Origin: Lactiplantibacillus plajomi
Lineage (GTDB): Bacteria; Bacillota; Bacilli; Lactobacillales; Lactobacillaceae
Assembly (NCBI RefSeq): GCF_005405405.1
Contig: NZ_BJDZ01000032.1
Span: forward strand, 1-33,764
DNA length: 33,764 bases
Direction of reading: 5' to 3'
A program made the translations under genes and the position numbers. Positions within the stretch are counted from its first letter, which is position 1. Each line of letters starts with the position of its first letter. Below are positions 28,765-33,764 of this stretch, one piece after another. The notes under the pieces were generated by a model that saw nothing but the letters and a program-made list of their open reading frames with translations, was not told the origin of the DNA and ran no database searches.

Positions 28765-31143
28765 TTATTGAATTCCGGTCCACCGCCAAGCTTCGACTTC
28801 CGGTAAATCACGGCCATATTCACGAATATAATCATGATGGCGTGCAAGTTCTTGATCCATCTGAGTCATAAAGGCCGCTGCTTCAGTTGCTAGACCAACC
28901 TTTTCAACTGCTGCTTTGGCTAAGTGGAACCGATCAAGTTCGTTAAGGACGCGCATATCAAATGGCGTTGTGATATCACCGTTTTCGCGGTAACCGTGGA
29001 ACTCAACGTTATGATTATGCCGACCATAGAGTAAACCGCGGAACGTATTCTCGAACCCATGACACGCAAAGATAACCGGGGTATCCGTCGTAAAGTATCG
29101 ATCAAATTCAGCGTTGGTCAGCCCGCGACTATCCTGATCCGTCCCCGCTGGCCGCAAGCGTAACAAGTCAACCACGTTGATAAAGCGAACCTTCAACGTT
29201 GGAAATTGTTGGTGCAACAGGTCAATCGCTGCCAAGGATTCCATCGTTGGTTCGGTTCCAGCCGCCGCGAAGATAATGTCCGGTTGCCCGTTATCATTGG
29301 TCGCCCACGGTACAATCCCTAAGCCTTGATCAACTAGTTTGGTGGCTTCGGTCATTGTAAACCATTGTGGTCGGGGATGTTTCGACGCCACCACCAAGTT
29401 GATTTTTTCGCGTGACTGCAACGTCCGATTCATGACCGCCATCAACGTATTCGCGTCAGCTGGCGTGTATTCGTTCACCAACTCGTGCCCCTTTTCGGCT
29501 AAGTGACCAATCATCCCAGGATCTTGGTGTGTGTAGCCGTTGTGGTCTTGCTGGAAAGCGTGCGATACGTTTAAGATGTTCAACGCCGGGTAGTCGTGAC
29601 GCCATGGTTGCTCCGATGCTTTACGTAACCACTTATAGTGTTGGGTCAACATTGAATCAATGACCCGGGTAAAGGCTTCATAGGAAGCAAAGAACCCGTG
29701 GCGGCCACTCAGTACGTAGCCTTCAAGCCAACCTTCCGCCTGATGTTCAGATAATTGACTGTCAATGACACGTCCCGCTGGCGCCATATTTTCATCATTT
29801 GGTTCTTTAATGGGTTCCAACCATTGGCGCTTACCATAATCTAACATTGAGAAGAACTTATTCGACTTGGTCTCATCCGGGCCAAACGCTCGGAAAGTCG
29901 TTGGATTTTTACGAATAACCGCCGTTAGAAACTTCGATAATTCTTCAGTATCCTGAGCATCCCGGCTCCCAGGCTGGTCAATATCAAATTCATAACGGTT
30001 AACGTCTGGTAACGTTAAAGCTTGCGGGTTCAAGCCCCCATTAACTACCGGGTTCATGGCCATTCGCTGGTTTCCATCCGGTACCGTGGTCCGAATATCA
30101 GTTTTCAACGTCCCGTTATCGTCAAATAGTTCATCGGGCCGGTAAGCTTCCAACCAGTCAGTCAGCATAGTCGCGTGTTCGAGGTGGGTGGCGTCCACCG
30201 GCACGGGAACCTGATGCGCACGGAACGAGCCGGCGATCGGTTCATGGTTTAAATTGGTCTTTGGCCCCGTCCATCCCTTAGGCGAACGAAGAATTAACAT
30301 GGGCCAAATCGGTAAGGTCTGATCATTCTTTAACCGTGCCCGTTGTTGAATCGATAAAATTTGATTGATAATTTGATCCAACGTTGCAGCCATCCGGTGA
30401 TGAACGGCCATTTCATCAGCTTTAGTACCGTCAGTTTCGACGAAGTACGGTTGCCAACCCATTCCCTTAAAGTAGTCCGTTAATTCGGCATCCGATAAAC
30501 GTGACAAAATCGTCGGGTTAGAAATCTTAAAACCGTTCAAGTTGAGCATTGGCAAAATTGCGCCGTCATTCACGGGATTAATAAATTTGTTGGAAAACCA
30601 CGAAGCGGCTAACGGCCCGGTTTCCGCTTCGCCATCGCCAATCTCAACCGCAGCAATTTGGTCCGGATTATCCAAAACGGCACCAACCGCATGCGAAATC
30701 GGGTAGCCCAGTTCACCGCCTTCGTGCATTGAACCCGGCGTTTCCGGTGCAGCGTGCGAAGCCACCCCACCAGGAAACGAGAATTGTTTAAACAAGCGTT
30801 GCAGCCCCCGTTCATCCTGAGTGATGTGTGGATAGATTTCAGTATAACTACCATCCAAATAAGAATTTGAGACCATCACCTGACCGCCATGACCAGAGCC
30901 CTCAATATAAAACATATTGAGATCATACTTCTTAATGACCCGGTTTAAATGCGCATACATAAAGTTTTGTGACGCAATCGTACCCCAATGACCAATTGGA
31001 TGATACTTAACGTCATCCGCTTGCAATGGTCGCCGCAACAGTGGGTTATCACGTAAATAAAGTTGTCCTACCGAAATATAATTAGCCGCCCGCCAATATT
31101 GATCAACCCGTTCTAAATACGCTTTTGAATCAAAATTACTCAT
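28765..31143 (-). CDS. xpkA: Xylulose-5-phosphate/fructose-6-phosphate phosphoketolase
   Basis: 792 residues, the usual length. It splits xylulose 5-phosphate (and probably fructose 6-phosphate) with phosphate to acetyl phosphate and a sugar phosphate, using thiamine diphosphate and Mg2+. Visible: [16 protein letters not shown], the thiamine diphosphate motif [10 protein letters not shown], and [11 protein letters not shown], which follows the family closely. The start at 31143 has GGGAGG at 8 nt; two ATG codons upstream (31149) lie too close to it. With AckA it gives the acetate branch and one ATP. A 16-bp palindrome stands in its leader. Confidence 0.95.
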   Translation of the reverse strand: MSNFDSKAYLERVDQYWRAANYISVGQLYLRDNPLLRRPLQADDVKYHPIGHWGTIASQNFMYAHLNRVIKKYDLNMFYIEGSGHGGQVMVSNSYLDGSYTEIYPHITQDERGLQRLFKQFSFPGGVASHAAPETPGSMHEGGELGYPISHAVGAVLDNPDQIAAVEIGDGEAETGPLAASWFSNKFINPVNDGAILPMLNLNGFKISNPTILSRLSDAELTDYFKGMGWQPYFVETDGTKADEMAVHHRMAATLDQIINQILSIQQRARLKNDQTLPIWPMLILRSPKGWTGPKTNLNHEPIAGSFRAHQVPVPVDATHLEHATMLTDWLEAYRPDELFDDNGTLKTDIRTTVPDGNQRMAMNPVVNGGLNPQALTLPDVNRYEFDIDQPGSRDAQDTEELSKFLTAVIRKNPTTFRAFGPDETKSNKFFSMLDYGKRQWLEPIKEPNDENMAPAGRVIDSQLSEHQAEGWLEGYVLSGRHGFFASYEAFTRVIDSMLTQHYKWLRKASEQPWRHDYPALNILNVSHAFQQDHNGYTHQDPGMIGHLAEKGHELVNEYTPADANTLMAVMNRTLQSREKINLVVASKHPRPQWFTMTEATKLVDQGLGIVPWATNDNGQPDIIFAAAGTEPTMESLAAIDLLHQQFPTLKVRFINVVDLLRLRPAGTDQDSRGLTNAEFDRYFTTDTPVIFACHGFENTFRGLLYGRHNHNVEFHGYRENGDITTPFDMRVLNELDRFHLAKAAVEKVGLATEAAAFMTQMDQELARHHDYIREYGRDLPEVEAWRWTGIQ

Positions 31144-31190
31144 CACCATAACCTCCCAAGTAGTCGTCTCTTAGTCTAACCATTTTTAAA

Positions 31191-31206
31191 ATTGGAACGT
31201 TCCAAT
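31191..31206. promoter_or_regulatory. 16-bp perfect palindrome upstream of xpkA
   Basis: ATTGGAACGTTCCAAT, exactly symmetric with a central CG, about 50 nt before the start. The central CG with flanking AA/TT is typical of LacI-family operators. It is not a canonical cre box, as the outer G/C positions differ. It lies downstream of the likely promoter, as a roadblock site would. Confidence 0.65.
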
Positions 31207-31219
31207 TCCTTTTGACACC

Positions 31220-31253
31220 CATAGTTTATGCCGAAACCCCTTGGGAGACAAGG
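31220..31253 (-). promoter_or_regulatory. Probable xpkA promoter
   Basis: On the minus strand TTGTCT, 17-nt spacer, TAAACT. Start site would be close to the palindrome. Confidence 0.5.
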
Positions 31254-31301
31254 CTTTATCGATTTTGATATTTAATATTAATTCATAAGTAATCCTTATA
31301 A

Positions 31302-32135
31302 TTAGCAACGCGTCGACTGGGTCAACGTTTGAATTTGCTGACAAATTGCAGCTAAGTCTGGATTTAATCCCCAGTCACTCCGCGCATAAACGAGGTAGAA
31401 GCAGCGTTTGAACCGTTCCCCCAACGACCGGGTTGGAATCGAATCCGGTACCAACCGCTCGGACAACACCGTTTGACCCATTCCGCGTTGAAGTAATCGC
31501 AAGATCAAGTTTAAGTTATCAATTTCCAACTGTTGTTCCGGAACAATTCCCGCTTCTTTTAAATAACGCTGCGTGTACTCAAACGTTCCCGAACCGCGTT
31601 CCCGCGTTAACCACAGTCCGGTCGCCTGACCGGCACAAACTAACTGGTCGGGCATTAACGCCACCCGCTCAATTCCACTAGCTGCCACCGGTTTTTCAAC
31701 TAGCCCGAACTGTACCCGGTGGGCCTTCAGCTCTTTAAGGACCTGCTCCGAATTTGTCATTTTCACCCGCCACGCAATCTGGGGAAACTGTTGGTTTAAT
31801 TTAGGTAGTAAATTGGGCAGGAGCGTCAGGGCCGTCGTTTGTGACGCACTAATAACGACCGTTTGCGTTTTTTGTTGCTTAGCCGCGACTAATTTACGTT
31901 CAGTTTGTTGCCAATCCGCGAGTAACTTCGTTGATTCCGAATACAGAACGTCCGCCGCCGCGGTCGGGTGAACGTCGCGATTACCGCGGCGCTGAAATAA
32001 TTGCACCTGCAACTGTTCTTCAAGCTGTTTAATCTGGTTGGAAACGGTCGGCTGGGTCACAAATAACTGGGCCGCAGCTGCCGAAAAACTACGCGTTTCG
32101 TAAACGAGGCGAAACGCCTTAATGTGAGTCAACAT
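31302..32135 (-). CDS. LysR-type transcriptional regulator
   Basis: 277 residues. Winged HTH at 1-60 (MLTHIKAFRLVYETRSFSAA, VTQPTVSNQIKQLEEQL, RRG) and a substrate-binding-type effector domain (about 90-270). It resembles the CysB/CbbR-like group in shape only; its ligand and targets are unknown. AAGGAGAAG precedes the ATG. It follows the small gene at 32150 by 14 nt and so probably shares its transcript. The xpkA gene lies directly downstream, with a promoter of its own. Confidence 0.85.
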   Translation of the reverse strand: MLTHIKAFRLVYETRSFSAAAAQLFVTQPTVSNQIKQLEEQLQVQLFQRRGNRDVHPTAAADVLYSESTKLLADWQQTERKLVAAKQQKTQTVVISASQTTALTLLPNLLPKLNQQFPQIAWRVKMTNSEQVLKELKAHRVQFGLVEKPVAASGIERVALMPDQLVCAGQATGLWLTRERGSGTFEYTQRYLKEAGIVPEQQLEIDNLNLILRLLQRGMGQTVLSERLVPDSIPTRSLGERFKRCFYLVYARSDWGLNPDLAAICQQIQTLTQSTRC

Positions 32136-32149
32136 ATTTTTTCTTCTCC

Positions 32150-32419
32150 TTACGTCTTGATCATGTATAGTTGGTGGCTACGGGGAAATTCACGTTTCAA
32201 CGCCTGCTGAACGGCGTGTTTTCCCGCGTTATCTTCAAACGAAAAATTTTGGTCCTGCTTAAGGTACCCCCGTTCAATCAGTTTCATAGCAACCGTTGTC
32301 ACTTGAACCGTTACCGACCGGTCCTTTTTCTTGGTCAATAACGTTAGTGTCGTAGGTCGGTGCTGCTTAACCACCTTTTTCAGTAACGTTTCGGCCTGCT
32401 TAATCGGTAAGCATTTCAT
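32150..32419 (-). CDS. Small protein of unknown function
   Basis: 89 residues, basic, probably cytoplasmic: AETLLKKVVKQHRPTTLTLLTKKKDRSVTVQVTT, then a Phe/Asp segment FSFEDNAGKHAV. No domain recognised. Start ATG 32419 overlaps the stop of the preceding gene by 4 nt (ATGA), with GGGAG upstream, so it is translationally coupled. The longer frame upstream lacks a usable start. Confidence 0.55.
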   Translation of the reverse strand: MKCLPIKQAETLLKKVVKQHRPTTLTLLTKKKDRSVTVQVTTVAMKLIERGYLKQDQNFSFEDNAGKHAVQQALKREFPRSHQLYMIKT

Positions 32420-32751
32420 TGCGCATCTCCCAATACCTGTTCGAGGGCGTGGGTGAACGGCGCCTTTTGTAATTGAGTACTGATAAAAAAGACCGTAATT
32501 TGGCACGTTGTCACCGTAAACGCCACCCTAACCGAGCCCGTTACGCCAACGTTAACGCGCCGTTCATAACAGGTTTGCCCTGCGAGTCGCTGGCGGGTCG
32601 CCACCTTCACTTCCGGCATCCCGTTAACTACTTCCCGGCTCAGTGCGACCGCTATTTTTGGCTTAATCCGAGCCGCCTGGTGCCGATAGCGTTTAAAAAA
32701 GGGCTTACATCCACGGGCAACGTAAGTCACCGGTATTAATTGCGTTGGCAC
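32416..32751 (-). CDS. Small protein of unknown function, first gene of the LysR operon
   Basis: 111 residues from GTG 32751 (AAGGA at 13 nt); the alternative GTG at 32760 lies too close to the site. The sequence has a basic first half (KPFFKRYRHQAARIKPK) and beta-rich middle (VNVGVTGSVRVAFTVTTCQITVFF). No family recognised. It overlaps the next small gene by 4 nt and is followed by lysR, so the three form an operon. Confidence 0.45.
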   Translation of the reverse strand: MPTQLIPVTYVARGCKPFFKRYRHQAARIKPKIAVALSREVVNGMPEVKVATRQRLAGQTCYERRVNVGVTGSVRVAFTVTTCQITVFFISTQLQKAPFTHALEQVLGDAQ

Positions 32752-32772
32752 GCTGACCACTTTCCTTCTTCC

Positions 32773-32815
32773 AAATTAAAAAGGGGTCCTGGAAGGCGCT
32801 CCTTCCAGTGACCCC
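32773..32815 (-). terminator. Terminator of the DJ-1/PfpI gene
   Basis: Read leftward: GGGGTC / GACCCC and TGGAAGG / CCTTCCA nested stems with a 4-nt loop, then TTTTTAATTT. Confidence 0.85.
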
Positions 32816-32828
32816 AAATAAATCACGA

Positions 32829-33413
32829 TTACAAACTATCCTGAATATTATCTGCTAAGTAATCGTAAAGCATGGCGTGCTTCATATCCTTCGTATCCAC
32901 ACCCAACGTTTCGGCAATCGCATAAGCAAACGCCCAGGCCGTGGCTGGTCCGCGACTAGTTAACACTTTGTGGTCTAGGTCGGTTACCGTAATGGTTTCT
33001 TTAAAGTTACCCGTTGGGGCATCCTTCTTAGTTTCCGAATCCAAGCCGGGGAAAATCGTGTAGTCGGCGCCATCCAGTACGCCGTAGCGTGCTAGGGCCC
33101 GGGGTGCGGCGCACATCGCTGCGTCCCACTTACCAGCCGCGTGCCGTTTGACCATTAAGTCGCGTAACTTTTGGTTATCCCGTAAGTTAGCTGAACCGGT
33201 CATGCCACCCGGTAGTGCAACCAAGTCGTAATCGAGTAAACTCTCGTCGACGACCTTATCACACGTTAACTTGATCTGGTGGTCACCCATCACGTCCTTA
33301 CTGGTTAAGCCAACCATGTCGGCTTGAACACCTAACCGCCGTAACACGTCGATGACGCTTAGACCTTCAACTTCTTCGCAACCATCCGCAAAGACTACTG
33401 CAACACTAGCCAT
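32829..33413 (-). CDS. DJ-1/PfpI family protein
   Basis: 194 residues. Flavodoxin-like DJ-1 fold: VVFADGCEEVEGLSVIDVLRR with the conserved acidic residue, then LVALPGGMTGSANLRDN, and the nucleophile cysteine in AAMCAAPRALARYG (Cys101). The family includes stress proteins, chaperones and protein or glyoxal deglycases; the specific activity here cannot be told. Start ATG 33413 follows GAGAGGAAGG by 7 nt; the longer frame starts before that site. Monocistronic. Confidence 0.88.
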   Translation of the reverse strand: MASVAVVFADGCEEVEGLSVIDVLRRLGVQADMVGLTSKDVMGDHQIKLTCDKVVDESLLDYDLVALPGGMTGSANLRDNQKLRDLMVKRHAAGKWDAAMCAAPRALARYGVLDGADYTIFPGLDSETKKDAPTGNFKETITVTDLDHKVLTSRGPATAWAFAYAIAETLGVDTKDMKHAMLYDYLADNIQDSL

Positions 33414-33496
33414 AAGAATCCTTCCTCTCAATTCATTCATTTTTAAAACGCTACCACCATTCTAGCACACTCAATCGGTCGCTGTGCAATCCAAAT

Positions 33497-33664
33497 AGAG
33501 TGTGACAAAAGTCGGTTAGCTGGTGAGCATAACGGCGTAAGACGAATAATCCTGGGCTTAGATTGTTGGACTTACGCCGTTAAGCGGAGCCAGCTGACTT
33601 TTGGCGCACGTTTCGACTATCAATATTCGGACACATGAATGGGCTGTGACATTAGTCACAGCCC
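33497..33664 (+). repeat. Structured repeat element, family A copy 3
   Basis: AGAGTGTGA (33497-33505), then nested stems CAAAAGTC (33506-33513) with GACTTTTG (33596-33603), AGCTGG (33518-33523) with CCAGCT (33590-33595), and TAACGGCGTAAG (33530-33541) with CTTACGCCGTTA (33571-33582), followed by GCGCACGTTTCGACTAT and a palindrome. It is the best-preserved copy. The palindrome GGGCTGTGAC-ATTA-GTCACAGCCC is at 33641-33664. Confidence 0.8.
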
Positions 33665-33666
33665 AT

Positions 33667-33764
33667 TTCCTACGATTAGTCAAGCCCGGATAGTGGAAAC
33701 TTTCCGCCTTGCCGGTTGGTCCTAAAGCGGCTGGAACGTGGTGGACACGACTTTAAGCCAAGCA
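33667..33764. repeat. Degenerate inverted half of family A joined to a partial family B copy
   Basis: ATAGTGGAAACTTTCCGCC (about 33690-33708) resembles the reverse complement of the 3' flank of family A, so the palindrome is again the centre of a mirror. From about 33720, GGCTGGAACGTGGTGGACAC resembles the reverse complement of the family B element at 18861-19020. The copy is cut by the window edge. Confidence 0.5.

Noticed and set aside
31191-31206. LexA or cre box upstream of xpkA
   Set aside because: LexA sites need a 4-nt gap between GAAC and GTTC, which is absent; cre needs TG and CA at outer positions, which are replaced.
1-33764. tRNA, rRNA or insertion sequences
   Set aside because: No clover-leaf, CCA end, rRNA core or transposase-like protein was seen in the parts I inspected.

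Overview
The window looks like a chromosomal segment of a heterofermentative-capable lactic acid bacterium of the Lactobacillaceae. Grounds: a full-length xylulose-5-phosphate/fructose-6-phosphate phosphoketolase, class II fructose-bisphosphate aldolase, acetate kinase, a stand-alone acylating acetaldehyde dehydrogenase, LysM and Apf-type cell-wall proteins, many TTG/GTG starts behind strong AGGAGG sites, CcpA-type cre boxes, and roughly half G+C. A Levilactobacillus/Lactiplantibacillus-like host is my guess; the sequence alone does not fix the species. No rRNA, tRNA, insertion sequence, phage gene or CRISPR array was seen.

Layout. 1-504: terminators and a structured 78-bp tandem repeat. 505-1638: mini NfeD plus SPFH membrane protein. 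1786-3099: GPH-type sugar/cation symporter. 3151-5838: fba (-) divergent from an acylating aldehyde dehydrogenase (+), with a cre box and a Rex-like site between them. 5964-6493: YefM-YoeB toxin-antitoxin pair. 6814-9294: YtrA-like GntR/ABC exporter operon. 9470-10486: two GNAT acetyltransferases. 10656-11123: ASCH protein. 11124-11500: mirrored structured repeat. 11572-15957: XRE-cupin regulator and the potABCD polyamine transporter. 16016-16786: CPBP protease homologue. 16828-18030: type II NADH dehydrogenase. 18031-19199: 1.2 kb gene-free region full of repeats and foldable sequence. 19200-20408: ackA. 20595-20960: small membrane protein. 21191-25186: tightly overlapping three-gene operon (nuclease-helicase, MmcB-like nuclease, Sce7725-like protein). 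25289-25663: GcvH-like protein. 26071-27842: two LysM wall proteins with the same promoter architecture. 27950-28693: second CPBP homologue. 28765-31143: xpk. 31302-32751: LysR regulator behind two small unknown genes. 32829-33413: DJ-1/PfpI protein. 33497-33764: structured repeats running off the edge.

How the genes fit together. The phosphoketolase makes acetyl phosphate, AckA turns it into acetate and ATP, and the aldehyde dehydrogenase and NADH dehydrogenase can dispose of NADH; fba represents the glycolytic alternative. Control sites visible next to these genes (two cre boxes, one Rex-like site, one 16-bp palindrome upstream of xpk) suggest carbon and redox control. PotABCD with its XRE-cupin neighbour is a self-contained polyamine uptake module. 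The two LysM proteins appear to be co-regulated from three identically spaced ATTACA boxes.

The most unusual content is (i) a family of long imperfect hairpins with conserved flanks whose stem sequences differ but stay complementary between copies, present three times; (ii) a second multibranched repeat family at 18.9 kb with a partial inverted copy at the window end; (iii) the helicase-nuclease operon, a possible genome-maintenance or defence unit whose helicase appears to have lost the four Fe-S cysteines typical of its family. All folds and homologies here were judged by eye; none was computed.
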